Positions 8,801 to 16,179 of a stretch of 33,543 nt of DNA are shown in pieces. A program made the position numbers and the translations under genes. The notes beneath the pieces are model-generated. The model ran no database searches and was not told the origin of the DNA. It saw only the letters and a program-made list of their open reading frames with translations. The number at the start of each line of letters is the position of its first letter. Positions within the stretch are counted from its first letter, which is position 1. Location: NCBI GenBank assembly GCA_017429835.1, contig JAFROD010000015.1:1-33543 (forward strand). Reading direction: 5' to 3'. The DNA is from Oscillospiraceae bacterium (GTDB lineage: Bacteria; Bacillota; Clostridia; Oscillospirales; Oscillospiraceae).

Positions 8801-9304
8801 AACGGCATGACCGATACGACCTTTGCGCCGAACACGACGATGACCCGCGCCATGCTCGTCACCGTCCTCTGGCGCTACGAGGGCGAGCCGAGAGACACTG
8901 AGAACACCGCCGGCGCCGTGTCGGGAGACAACGAGACCGTCTTCACCGACGTGCCGAGAGGCGAGTGGTACACCGCAGCAGTCACGTGGGCGGCAAAGGA
9001 GAGCATTGTCAGCGGCGTCGGGAACGGCAAGTTCGATCCGAACGGCAAAATCACCCGCGAGCAGTTGGCTGCGATCCTCTACCGCTACGCCGATTACAAG
9101 GGCTATCGTACCGACAGCTACGACAATATGAGCGACTTCCTTGACAGATACAGAGTCAGCTTCTGGGCACAGGACGCCTGCGGCTGGGCAGTTGCGGAAA
9201 AGCTGATCACCGGCATCGGCGACAGGCTCGAACCGCAGGGCAGCGCCACGAGAGCGCAGGTCGCAACGATCCTGATGCGTTTCATTCGAAATATCGCGGA
9301 ATAA
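5858..9304 (+). CDS. Cell-surface PHP-domain phosphoesterase with SLH anchor
   Basis: The product has 1148 residues. ATG 5858 is preferred over an in-frame GTG at 5849 because the ribosome site AGGGAG (5844-5849) lies 8 bases before it. The signal peptide is about 1-25 (ends near PAQAAA). An N-terminal module resembles the ~150-residue modules of the endonuclease at 434-5104. The PHP domain has H379-S-H381, D386, D411-H412, H539 (LNHPG) and D602-N-H604, the usual metal-binding set of PHP phosphoesterases. Four to five CxxC repeats of the ATCTEGG...CxxCG...TGH type follow (about 744-945). Three SLH domains (about 957-1148) should hold it on the cell-wall secondary polymer. The substrate is unknown; phosphodiesters or nucleotides outside the cell are likely. 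It has its own promoter and terminator. Confidence 0.85.
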   Translation: MKQRLCAILLTAALLLSVLPAQAAAVTGTALTEPPAEGDTVVIYNVSYQVAMAYTASENGYTIPSVSAAGGTLGNGALIFTVHTDGTYYTFENRGRYLCTKDNEDLFFNDTQTAYTKWTLTRQGSGWLIENATAVYSGTGKNVCLEYYAPSFTGWTYNGGSTVMYSMGFYRVTDPLNYGFVVSPSAAIAAPDAYVGTDYTFTVQLQDYTNITSLYATYAFDGGAAKQVSYASHYGTAYAFTIPAAELAGHSTISLHAQMVNESGISYQASAAATVRDEPLIGQTLPAYSTAVDTSARPEIAAELINCGVNPTLQMTLDGAAVAATLDGGWATCTPGYALNDGAHTVKLRVTRADGKTAEKSWEFYVGDRPVKAYFGQLHSHTEYSDGAGSLAEAYQYAMTAKDVDYLIVTDHSNYFDSSSTATVSSYYNLSSLEKSGSLTKWEQARATAAEYNAKSADFVAAYGYEMTWSAGPGHTNTFNTYGVVSRNNRQLNDKLGYAGMHLYNDLMVNADRGLDENGKPVSRTKYIENAPVVSQLNHPGVTFGTFDEYAGYNEDRDEIICLIEVGNGSGSVLNSGYWRSYSEYDKCLAMGWHVAPTNNQDNHGRRWGDSNTHRSVIVTNDFTEAGLYRAMSQRRVYATEDQNLTIYYYLNGALMGDVIQTNDQQIHITADISDPDGERISTVSVIGENGLTVQTSTVTGSSCKLDVTIDNTQQYYYLKIVEADGDIAVTAPVWVEPDESGVCRHEWDGGVVTKQATCTEGGERVYTCLRCGETKTELLPPTGHQEVFLESKPATCTESGLTGSSYCAVCGAVLQEQTVIPALGHLTVTDPAVTQTCTQDGKTEGSHCARCGLVFVAQVITPATGHDYREETVKATCTTPGYTEYTCANCGDSYRQNFTPLADHVWSAGTVTVVPTQHSTGKVTYTCTVCGTLRTEILPALQSDEPCDGGKNCPSRNFWDVRVNDWYHEAVDFAVEKGLFNGMTDTTFAPNTTMTRAMLVTVLWRYEGEPRDTENTAGAVSGDNETVFTDVPRGEWYTAAVTWAAKESIVSGVGNGKFDPNGKITREQLAAILYRYADYKGYRTDSYDNMSDFLDRYRVSFWAQDACGWAVAEKLITGIGDRLEPQGSATRAQVATILMRFIRNIAE

Positions 9305-9312
9305 AAAACGAA

Positions 9313-9348
9313 GCCGCGCTGTGGATATCCACAGCGCGGCTGTTCTTT
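9313..9348. terminator. Bidirectional terminator between convergent genes
   Basis: A perfect 12-bp stem, GCCGCGCTGTGG (9313-9324) with CCACAGCGCGGC (9329-9340), has the loop ATAT. T-rich sequence follows on the plus strand and an A-run precedes it, giving a T-run on the minus strand. It serves both the PHP gene and the lipoprotein gene at 9355-9783. Confidence 0.85.
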
Positions 9349-9354
9349 ATGAGA

Positions 9355-9783
9355 TCATTCCCAGAATAACTGGTACTCTTCCATGCCGGTTTCCTGATCG
9401 CCGACGCCCCGACGGATCAGCGAGAGGGCTTCAAACTTGTCGTTCAGGTAGTAGCAGAACTGAAGCTCGTCGACTTCCTTAAACGCGAATTCGATCGGAT
9501 TCTCATCTGCGTCGCGGACGACGCCGTCCTGCGCGATCTTTTTGCAGGCGTCGTAGCAGGCTTTCGCGGCTTCCTCATGGGATAACGTGGTGCTCAGGAT
9601 AATATCGCCTTTGTCGTTGAACGTGACGGTACCCGGGAAGTCCTGCTCAGTGAAGCCGTGCGCTGTCAGCACGTCGCTGAGGGAGTTCGGATCGAACGGC
9701 GCTTCGGAACTGTCGCTGCCGCAGGCAGCAAGAGACAGGAAGAGCGCAAGAATCAGAAGACTGGCAATCCATGCTTTTTTCAT
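9355..9783 (-). CDS. Small lipoprotein, family unknown (paralogue 1)
   Basis: The product has 142 residues with a lipoprotein signal peptide ending in LAAC, so Cys21 should be lipidated. The mature part has 'TEQDF...DIILSTTLSHEEAAKACYDACKKIAQDGVVRDA'-like features: a KACYDACKKI helix, then DGVVRD and an ENPIEF strand. The same layout occurs in the lipoproteins at 9827-10294 and 10436-10864. A good GGAGGA lies 7 bases before the ATG. It lies 43 bases behind the 9827-10294 gene with no terminator between, so they are probably co-transcribed. The function is not recognised; the pattern suggests a small alpha+beta domain at the outer face of the membrane. Confidence 0.75.
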   Translation of the reverse strand: MKKAWIASLLILALFLSLAACGSDSSEAPFDPNSLSDVLTAHGFTEQDFPGTVTFNDKGDIILSTTLSHEEAAKACYDACKKIAQDGVVRDADENPIEFAFKEVDELQFCYYLNDKFEALSLIRRGVGDQETGMEEYQLFWE

Positions 9784-9826
9784 GGGGTTTCCTCCGTGTT
9801 ACAGGCGAAAGCTGTCGCTGGCACGA

Positions 9827-10294
9827 TCAGCCCCACTGAATCTGATAGTTCACGGCACCGGTTTCCGGATTGACACCGTTCGGAGAAATGCAGACGCTTC
9901 GATATTCGCCGCCGCTCTTATAGGCGTACCATACGACGTCCTCGCCGGAGTAGGAAAACTCGATCGGCTCCTTCGTGAAGTAGTCGCGAACGATACCGTC
10001 GTCCGACATGCTCTGGCAGGTGTAGTAGTAGCCTCTGACGACGTCCTCAAAGGACTGGGTGGACTGCACGACGTTGCCGCCCGGGTTTTCAGCCGGCGCT
10101 TCGTCGCTGGGAGCGGGCGCATCCGTGGGCTTCTCGGTGGGTTTCTCGGTGGGTTTGGTCGTGGGCTTGGTCGCAGGAGCTTCCGTTGCGGCCTCGGTTT
10201 CACTCGGCGCAGGGTTTTCATTCTTACCGCCGCAGGCGACAAGAGACAGACACAGCGCAAGGATCAACAGGCTTACGATCAGAATTTTTTTCAT
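9827..10294 (-). CDS. Small lipoprotein with Thr/Pro/Lys/Glu linker (paralogue 2)
   Basis: The product has 155 residues with the lipobox LVAC (Cys21). Residues about 28-75 form a low-complexity linker of TKPTEKPT-type repeats, a typical spacer that lifts a domain through the cell wall. The C-terminal domain has YYYTCQSM, SDDGIVRDYF, KEPIEFSYSG and a Tyr-rich strand. It aligns by eye with the other two lipoproteins here (DGxVxD...PxEFxY). It is the first gene of a likely two-gene operon driven by the promoter at 10338-10366. Function unknown. Confidence 0.75.
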   Translation of the reverse strand: MKKILIVSLLILALCLSLVACGGKNENPAPSETEAATEAPATKPTTKPTEKPTEKPTDAPAPSDEAPAENPGGNVVQSTQSFEDVVRGYYYTCQSMSDDGIVRDYFTKEPIEFSYSGEDVVWYAYKSGGEYRSVCISPNGVNPETGAVNYQIQWG

Positions 10295-10337
10295 GTCATT
10301 TCCTCCGTTCTCGGTTGGATTCTATTATAACAAACAA

Positions 10338-10366
10338 ATTATAACACAACTCTTTTGATATTACAA
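10338..10366 (-). promoter_or_regulatory. Sigma-A-type promoter of the two-lipoprotein operon
   Basis: Read on the minus strand, TTGTAA (10366-10361), a 17-bp spacer and a perfect TATAAT (10343-10338) lie 43 bases before the ATG. A second TATAAT closer to the gene (10329-10324) lacks a good -35. Confidence 0.75.
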
Positions 10367-10390
10367 GAGGAAACAAGCCCGAGATCGGCA

Positions 10391-10424
10391 AAAAACGGAG
10401 TCACATTTGTGACTCCGTTTTTTC
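10391..10424. terminator. Rho-independent terminator (works both ways)
   Basis: An 11-bp stem, ACGGAGTCACA with TGTGACTCCGT, has a two-base loop and is flanked by an A-run at 10390-10395 and a T-run on the other side. On the minus strand it ends the 10436-10864 transcript just upstream of the next promoter. Confidence 0.85.
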
Positions 10425-10435
10425 AGGCTGTGGGA

Positions 10436-10864
10436 TCAGTCGACGCTGATCACGTACTCCGTGTAGCCGTCTTCCTCCCAGTACGAGGTGACCCACAGCG
10501 TTTTGAATTCGCCGTCGCGCGTATAGCTGAAATGGATGATGCCGTCTCCGTCTGCGTCGTAGGAATACTCCATCGGCTCTTCGCTGATATAGTCAAGAAC
10601 AACGCCGTCGTCCGCGACCTTTTTGCAGGCGTCGTATGCGGCCTTTGAGACTTCCTTGTCGGATGCGGTGGAGTGGAGAATGAGATCATGTTCTTCGTCG
10701 AACTCGATGTAGTCCTTCTCGTTGATGGCTAAGTCCTTCTCGGTGAAGTCGTACTTGGAAAGCTCGGCTTCCACGGCGGGGTCGCCGCCCTTCTTGCTGC
10801 TGCAGGCAAAGAGGGACAGGCAGAGCGCGAGGATCAGAAGCGATGCGATCAATACTTTTTTCAT
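10436..10864 (-). CDS. Small lipoprotein, family unknown (paralogue 3)
   Basis: The product has 142 residues with the lipobox LFAC (Cys21). The signal peptide is almost identical to those of the other two lipoproteins (MKK..I.SLLILAL.LSL). The mature part has KAAYDACKKVADDGVVLDY, EPMEYSY and an acidic DADGDG stretch, then two aromatic strands (TLWVTSYW). It shares most positions with the 9355-9783 protein, so these are paralogues. The ribosome site AGGAGG is close to the ATG. It lies 56 bases after the SLH gene at 10921-14022 with no obvious terminator between, so partial read-through from that gene is possible. A clear promoter of its own was not found. Function unknown. Confidence 0.75.
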   Translation of the reverse strand: MKKVLIASLLILALCLSLFACSSKKGGDPAVEAELSKYDFTEKDLAINEKDYIEFDEEHDLILHSTASDKEVSKAAYDACKKVADDGVVLDYISEEPMEYSYDADGDGIIHFSYTRDGEFKTLWVTSYWEEDGYTEYVISVD

Positions 10865-10920
10865 GTTGTTTTCCTCCTGTTTATTTAATCATCAAATAAA
10901 ATACTATAAGGTGAGAACGG

Positions 10921-13900
10921 TCAATCGGCGATGTCACGATAGAGGAAGGTGACGATCTGACCGCGGGTGCAGGTGGCGTCCGGACTGAACGCGTCCACCG
11001 CGGTGCCGTTGGTGATCTGCCTTTCGACCGCCCACAGCACGGCGTCGTAGAAGTAGCTGTCCTTGACGTCCTTAAAGGGATTTGCGCTGTTTTTGGGCGC
11101 GGGCTTGCCTTCGGAACGCCAGAGGAAGGTCACGACCTGACTGCGCGTGCAGCCCGCGTCCGGAGAGAACGTGTCTGCGCCGGTGCCGTTGGTGATCTCG
11201 TTCTCGACCGCCCACAGGACTGCCTTGTAATAGTAGGCGTCCGCTTTCACGTCCTTGAAGGGGTTATCGGTCTTCTGCGGCTCGGGGCAGCCCTTCGCTC
11301 TCCAGAGGAAGGTGACGATCTGCGCGCGCGTGCAGACGTCGTCCGGCGCGAAGTGAGTCGCGTCTACGCCTTTCGTGATGGCCTTATCGACCGCCCACTT
11401 CACGGGCAGCTCGAAGTACGAGCCCTGCGGGATGTCGATGAACGGGGTGCCGGTGGCGCCGAAGGTGAACCAGCGTGCGCCGCTCCACTCGACTTCGTTG
11501 ACCTGCATCCAGCTATCGACGGGCTTGTCGTTGATGTAGACCTTCGTGGTCTCGTCGAGGGCGTAGCCATCGTCCGCCTCCAGGCTGAAGCCGATGAAGT
11601 AGCGTCCGCCGGCCTGGAAAACGAACTCCCCGCTGATGCCGCCGTCGGGGTACCAGACCGCGCGGGTCAGTTTGCAGTGATAGTCGCCAGCCAGCTTGGC
11701 GGCGGGGTCGGGATAGGTGTACTTATCGCCGACGGAGGGGAGGTCGGCGGTCAACCGCACCTCGGAGATCGCGGTCGCGGCGGGCGGGACCGTGTACCAC
11801 CACGCGGCGCACCATTCTTCCACGTTGAGCTGCATCCAGTTGTCCACGGGCTGGCCGTTGATATAGACCTTCGTCGACTTGTCAAGGACGCAGCCGGCTT
11901 CCGGACGGAGATAGACTTCGATGAAGTATCTGCCGCCCGCCTCGAAGACGATCTCGCCCGGGTTGATGCCGCCGTCGGGATACCAGGCAGCCTTTTCGAT
12001 CGTGCAGGGGCAGGCGACTTCAAAGGAGGCGGCAACGTCGTCCAGAACGTACTTGTCGTCCGCCTTGGGAAGCTCTGCGGTCAGCCGGATCTCGCCGAGC
12101 GCCTCCTTGACCGGCTCGATCAGGACCTCGCTCGCGGGCGTTTGATCCTTGTTGAAGACGGAGCCGTCCTCAATGACGCCGTCCGCCGGCTTGACCAGCT
12201 TCGCGCCGATCAGCTCAAGGCCTGCGCCGAAGTAGGCGATCGCCATCTGGCCGTCCGCCGCCGTCTTGACGGAAAGGGTGCTGTTTTCGACGACGAGCTT
12301 CTCGTGATCGTCGCCCTCGACGCCGTATTGGCTGGTTTCAACGCGCACGTCGGCGTTCTGCAGCCGGAGGGTAGCCTTCTTCATTACGGAAACGCCGCAG
12401 TTATAGCCGACGTTTTTGACCGTCAGCCTGCCGCCGGTGATTGTCGTGGCTGCGAGGAATTCCACCGTGGGATCCGTGCCGTACCCGTCGGTATTGGACA
12501 GGACGGAAGCGCCCGTCACGTTGACGGTCAGTCCGTCGACGCTGCTGCGGATGATGCAGCCTTCATAGGAACAGCTGCCGTTGACGGTCAGGGTCTTCGT
12601 GCCCGCGTCGTACTTGAAAACACCGTCGCCGAGCACGTCCGCCGCGTTGGCGTCCGTCACCGGCGTATCGCAGACGAACAGATCGCTGCCCTCGCCCTTC
12701 TTAAAGCGGCAGATAAGGCACTGCATCCGGTCGTGGTCGAACGAGAAGACAGGATCGCGGGACAGCAGCACCGGCTCGCCGTAGACCATCGCGTCGTACC
12801 AGCCGTCAAAATAGTAGCCGTGCCGCGCCTTTGCCGTTAAGGTGTAGATGCGCGCGGGGCAGTTCGGCCCGTCGATCAGGTCCATCCAGCAGTGGTCCAG
12901 GTCGTCGTGGAACGCGCCGCCGTGGTATTCGATCTCCGGCTCGGTCTCAATGGCTACGGACATCGGGTAGACCTGCGGGACCTGCACGCTGTAGATCACG
13001 TCCAGATACGAATAACTGCCGTAATCCTCCCAAACGAGCTTCTCCACCGTGCCGCCGTAGAGCTGCACGGTCGGGTTTTCCGCGATCGGTACCTCGTCGT
13101 CGAAGGGGAAGAGCTGGAAGTAGGAATAGTAGGTCTTGCCGGACTCGAAGTAAGTATCGCCGTAGAGCATCGTCTCGTCGTTCTTGTTAACGTCCTCGAG
13201 GTTTTCCCACCAGACGTCGATCCGCTCCTCGTCCACGCCGGAGGTCAGGCAGAAACGCGGACGCGCTTCTTTCATTTTACCGTGCGGCTGATTGCGCGAG
13301 GCGAACAACTCGATGCTGTCGATCCGATTCTGCGTCGGGATCGTCACGGAGAAGTAGAGACGGGCATGGTTGTCCGCGCCGTCAAACACCGAAACGTTAT
13401 AGAGCTTCGCACCGCCGGTGATGTTATAGGTCGTATTCTCCGTGAAGCAGCGCTCGTATTCCGGCCGCAGCACGATAACGCCGTAGTAGGTCTTGCCCGC
13501 CTCGAAACAGCCGTGGAAGGTCGCGGACTCGCCGTAGTTGCCGATCTTGGAAACGTCGTCCCACCAATAGCCGCCCGCCGTCGCCTCGGTGTCAATCGTT
13601 GCGTTGCAGTACCAGCCGACGGTCGCCGCCCACGGGCTGCCCGCAAGCTCGCCTGCCGAGGGGGTGCGGATGTAGAGGTCGAGCGATTCGATCTCGCGTT
13701 CCCAGATGGCGTAGAGCGTCATGTTATTGCGGATCGTCTCGCTGAAATCAAAGGTCTGCGTACGGGTGGCATAGGGGCCGATACTCCAGCCGCAGAAATG
13801 CCAGCCGTCGTGGCTGCTGAGCGCCGGAAGATCGCTTTCCTTCAGCTTGCCGCCGACGGGGACGGTGACCGTGCTGTAGTGATCGTCGCTGAGGTTGCCG

Positions 13901-14022
13901 TCAAAGGTCACGGTGACGGTCGACGGATCGCGCGCCGGGACGGCCGAGGCGGGGATCGCCGCCAGCAGGGAGAGCGTCAGCACGAGCGCCAGAAGTATGG
14001 ATAACAGCCGTTTGTGCATCAT
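10921..14022 (-). CDS. SLH-anchored surface protein with InlB-type repeat and duplicated ~100-residue domain
   Basis: The product has 1033 residues with a signal peptide (about 1-27, ending ASA). Residues about 35-108 form an InlB/Listeria-Bacteroides repeat (VTVTFDGN...GWHFCGWS...LYAIWE). Two or more beta-rich modules follow. Near residue 455 is one copy of the module (VTDANAADVLGDGVFKYD...LTVNG) also found in the other two SLH proteins, with beta-helix-like sequence after it. Residues about 655-850 are a tandem duplication (LTAELP...AAWYPDGG...GGRYFIEVYL...TKVYINGQPVD). Three SLH domains follow (about 858-1033). Start: ATG 14022, with a second ATG right behind it; GGAGGT is 6 bases upstream. 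No catalytic motif was seen; adhesion or polymer binding is plausible. The promoter carries the shared dyad. Confidence 0.82.
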   Translation of the reverse strand: MMHKRLLSILLALVLTLSLLAAIPASAVPARDPSTVTVTFDGNLSDDHYSTVTVPVGGKLKESDLPALSSHDGWHFCGWSIGPYATRTQTFDFSETIRNNMTLYAIWEREIESLDLYIRTPSAGELAGSPWAATVGWYCNATIDTEATAGGYWWDDVSKIGNYGESATFHGCFEAGKTYYGVIVLRPEYERCFTENTTYNITGGAKLYNVSVFDGADNHARLYFSVTIPTQNRIDSIELFASRNQPHGKMKEARPRFCLTSGVDEERIDVWWENLEDVNKNDETMLYGDTYFESGKTYYSYFQLFPFDDEVPIAENPTVQLYGGTVEKLVWEDYGSYSYLDVIYSVQVPQVYPMSVAIETEPEIEYHGGAFHDDLDHCWMDLIDGPNCPARIYTLTAKARHGYYFDGWYDAMVYGEPVLLSRDPVFSFDHDRMQCLICRFKKGEGSDLFVCDTPVTDANAADVLGDGVFKYDAGTKTLTVNGSCSYEGCIIRSSVDGLTVNVTGASVLSNTDGYGTDPTVEFLAATTITGGRLTVKNVGYNCGVSVMKKATLRLQNADVRVETSQYGVEGDDHEKLVVENSTLSVKTAADGQMAIAYFGAGLELIGAKLVKPADGVIEDGSVFNKDQTPASEVLIEPVKEALGEIRLTAELPKADDKYVLDDVAASFEVACPCTIEKAAWYPDGGINPGEIVFEAGGRYFIEVYLRPEAGCVLDKSTKVYINGQPVDNWMQLNVEEWCAAWWYTVPPAATAISEVRLTADLPSVGDKYTYPDPAAKLAGDYHCKLTRAVWYPDGGISGEFVFQAGGRYFIGFSLEADDGYALDETTKVYINDKPVDSWMQVNEVEWSGARWFTFGATGTPFIDIPQGSYFELPVKWAVDKAITKGVDATHFAPDDVCTRAQIVTFLWRAKGCPEPQKTDNPFKDVKADAYYYKAVLWAVENEITNGTGADTFSPDAGCTRSQVVTFLWRSEGKPAPKNSANPFKDVKDSYFYDAVLWAVERQITNGTAVDAFSPDATCTRGQIVTFLYRDIAD

Positions 14023-14073
14023 AGTACTACCTCCTGTTTCTACTCGGATGTAAGGATATAATCATCCATATAT

Positions 14074-14118
14074 AATATAAGTAAAAATGAACGGCTTGTC
14101 TATCCGCCGTTTGGCGGG
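14074..14118 (-). promoter_or_regulatory. Dyad-35 promoter, copy 1 (SLH gene 10921-14022)
   Basis: Read on the minus strand, the dyad CCGCCAAACGGCGG (14117-14104) is followed by one base, then -35 TAGACA (14102-14097), 17 bp and -10 TATATT (14079-14074). In this copy the dyad centre has A/C instead of A/T, so only five base pairs plus a mismatch remain. The dyad centre falls near -44, where class II activators bind. The same layout precedes the other two SLH genes. Confidence 0.75.
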
Positions 14119-14123
14119 TTTTG

Positions 14124-14160
14124 CAAACAAAAAGCGGAGCGGCAAAAGCCGCTCCGCTTT
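14124..14160 (-). terminator. Terminator of the SLH gene 14171-15955
   Basis: A 13-bp perfect stem, AAAGCGGAGCGGC (14131-14143) with its complement (14148-14160), has the loop AAAA. On the minus strand it is followed by TTTGTTTG. It separates this gene from the next dyad promoter, so each SLH gene is its own transcription unit. Confidence 0.85.
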
Positions 14161-14170
14161 GAAAGAAAAG

Positions 14171-15955
14171 TTACGCTTTCATGAAGCGATACAAGAAGGT
14201 GACGATCTGGCTGCGCTGGCAGGCAGCGGACGGGCCGAAGTGGGTCGCGTCCATACCCTTGGTGATGTTCTTTTCGACCGCCCACAGCACCGCGTCATAG
14301 TAGTATGCACTGCTCGACACGTCCGTGAACGGATTGGTCTTGTTGGAGTACTCGGGCTTGCCGGCCGCGCGGTACAGGAAGGCCACCGCGTGTTCGCGCT
14401 TGCAGTTGGCGTTGGGCGCGAAGTGGGTGTCGTCCACGCCGTTGGTCACGCCCTTTTCGACCGCCCAGAGGACTGCCTTATAGAAGTAGTCGCTCTCCTT
14501 CACGTCCACGAACGGATTCTTCGTGATGGTGGGAGCGGGTTCGCCGAGCGCACGCCAGAGGAACGTCACGATCTGACCGCGGGTGCAGGTAACGGCGGGG
14601 CCGAAGTGGGTTGCGTCGAGACCGTTGGTGACCTGCGGCTTGGCGTAGTACGCCCACAGGACCGCGTCATAGAAGTAGTCGCTCTCCTTCACGTCCACGA
14701 ACGGGTTGTCCAGCACGACGGGACCGCTGGGCGAGCCGGGAACAATCAGAGCTTCCTTGGCAAGCGCGCCGTCGACCTTGATGCTGCCGTCAGCGGTAGC
14801 GGCGTTCTCAGGCGCCTTGACGTAGCAGTCGATGAGCGCAATGGACTCGAAGCCGGTGATCGCCGCCGAGGACGCCTTCACGTTGACGGTGGAATTGTAG
14901 AGATAGAGCTTTGCACCGCTTTCGCCGCAGATGCCGTTTTTGCCGCTCAGGTCAACGTTCGCGTTCTTGATCGAGAAGTCGCAGCCGCTGACGTAGATGC
15001 AGGACAGCGCGCCCGCGATCGTCAGCTTGCCCGGGCCTTCGATCCGCGTGGGAGCGTTCACTAAGATGCCGTGGCCGTCGATGATCTTGAGGGTGGCGTC
15101 CTTCGCGACCTTGATGACCGTGCCGGTGATGCCGCTCTCGATCATCGTGCCGTAATACTCGCAGTCGCCGTTGATCGTGAGGATGGTCGTGTTCGGGTCA
15201 TAGGCGAACACGCCGTCGCCCAGGATGTCCTTGCAGTTGGCGGAGTTGACCTGCCTGCCGCAGACCTTAAGGTTGTAGGTATCGACCGGCTGCAGCAGGA
15301 CCTCGGTCGCGCGGTTGCCTTCCGCGTCGCGGATATCCGCACCGAAGATCTGACCGGCTTCCGGAATGATCACGCCCATGTCGCTGCCGAGGGACAGACC
15401 GCCGTCGCCATAGATCGCGCTGGTCGAGCCCTTTGCCGAGACGGTGGATTCAGTGATCTCGAGTTTGCCGCCGGCGTGGATGCCGTACGGGCCGCCGCTG
15501 GCGTCAACGACCGCGTCTTTAATGCTGATCCCGCCGTCGGCGTAGATCGCGCCTTTGCTGTTGCTGCCCGTGCCGATCGCGGTCAGCTTGCTTACCGTGC
15601 CGTCGCAGGTGATGGACAGCTGATTGTTGTGGGAGATCGCGCCGCCGTTCATGGTACGCTCGACCGACACATCACCCGTGACGACGATACGCAGCTCCGC
15701 GCCGAGCATGGAGTTGATGGCCGCCATCGCAGAGCCGTTGTTCCAGCTGATGCTCTTCTTGAGATACAGGTAATAGACGGAGCCGGTCGGCACGAAGCTG
15801 ACAGCGCCGTCGCCCAGAACGTCGCCCTTGTTGTCATCGGTAATCGTCTTGCCGCAGACCCAGATGTTGTAGTTGGCGGCGGACGCCGTCAGCACCGGCA
15901 CCAGGGACAGCACCAGCACGAACGCCAGAAGCAGGGATAAAAGCCGCTTTTTCAT
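14171..15955 (-). CDS. SLH-anchored surface protein with beta-helix-like repeats
   Basis: The product has 594 residues with a signal peptide (about 1-27, ending ASA). Two copies of a module that opens with 'V.GK.(V/I)...N..DVLGDG' (near 30 and 228) are each followed by Gly/Ala/Ile-rich sequence. Its short, regular strands (LRIVVTG, LSITCDG, ISIKDAVVDA, LEITESTVSA) suggest a right-handed beta-helix such as those in carbohydrate-binding or adhesin proteins. Three SLH domains (about 417-594), each with an NPFxDV start and a TFLWR/AFLYR/TFLYR end, anchor it to the wall. No catalytic residues were recognised. The ribosome site AGGAGG is about 10 bases from the ATG. It is transcribed alone from a dyad promoter with a ~94-base leader containing two hairpins. 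Confidence 0.82.
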   Translation of the reverse strand: MKKRLLSLLLAFVLVLSLVPVLTASAANYNIWVCGKTITDDNKGDVLGDGAVSFVPTGSVYYLYLKKSISWNNGSAMAAINSMLGAELRIVVTGDVSVERTMNGGAISHNNQLSITCDGTVSKLTAIGTGSNSKGAIYADGGISIKDAVVDASGGPYGIHAGGKLEITESTVSAKGSTSAIYGDGGLSLGSDMGVIIPEAGQIFGADIRDAEGNRATEVLLQPVDTYNLKVCGRQVNSANCKDILGDGVFAYDPNTTILTINGDCEYYGTMIESGITGTVIKVAKDATLKIIDGHGILVNAPTRIEGPGKLTIAGALSCIYVSGCDFSIKNANVDLSGKNGICGESGAKLYLYNSTVNVKASSAAITGFESIALIDCYVKAPENAATADGSIKVDGALAKEALIVPGSPSGPVVLDNPFVDVKESDYFYDAVLWAYYAKPQVTNGLDATHFGPAVTCTRGQIVTFLWRALGEPAPTITKNPFVDVKESDYFYKAVLWAVEKGVTNGVDDTHFAPNANCKREHAVAFLYRAAGKPEYSNKTNPFTDVSSSAYYYDAVLWAVEKNITKGMDATHFGPSAACQRSQIVTFLYRFMKA

Positions 15956-15987
15956 TTGTTGTTTTCCTCCTAAAGATTGTTTTTTCT

Positions 15988-16040
15988 CCTGCGGCGGACC
16001 TGCCGCAGGAAGGGATTTGGACGCCTACCCGAAAGGGTAG
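15988..16040 (-). other. Two hairpins in the leader of the 14171-15955 mRNA
   Basis: CTACCC-TTTC-GGGTAG (16040-16025 on the minus strand) and CCTGCGGC with GCCGCAGG and a 6-base loop (16009-15988) lie between the predicted start of transcription (about 16049) and the ribosome site. Neither is followed by a T-run, so they are not terminators. Leaders of the other two dyad genes are shorter (about 31 and 45 bases). Confidence 0.45.
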
Positions 16041-16055
16041 ATTTTCCCACTTCTT

Positions 16056-16100
16056 ATTGTAAGAGAAATCGCAGAGCGTGTCTATCCGCCATTTGGCGGG
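16056..16100 (-). promoter_or_regulatory. Dyad-35 promoter, copy 2 (SLH gene 14171-15955)
   Basis: Read on the minus strand, the dyad CCGCCAAATGGCGG (16099-16086; six pairs, AA centre) is followed by one base, then -35 TAGACA (16084-16079), 17 bp and -10 TACAAT (16061-16056). The -35 differs from consensus TTGACA at one key base, which fits dependence on an activator. Confidence 0.8.
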
Positions 16101-16123
16101 TTTTTATGGAAAGCGGAAAATTG

Positions 16124-16155
16124 AAAGCGCAGCGCCCAAAGGGGCGCTGCGCTTT
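16124..16155 (-). terminator. Terminator behind the response regulator gene
   Basis: A 14-bp perfect stem (16124-16137 with 16142-16155) has a four-base loop. The T-run on the minus strand is interrupted (TTTCAATTTT). Confidence 0.7.
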
Positions 16156-16179
16156 CTCACGATGGTACGCTCGTTGTTT

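Noticed and set aside
10896..10930. TTGACC with downstream TATAGT or TATTTT as a promoter for lipoprotein 3
   Set aside because: The spacing is 10 or 15 bp, outside or at the edge of what works, so it was not called.
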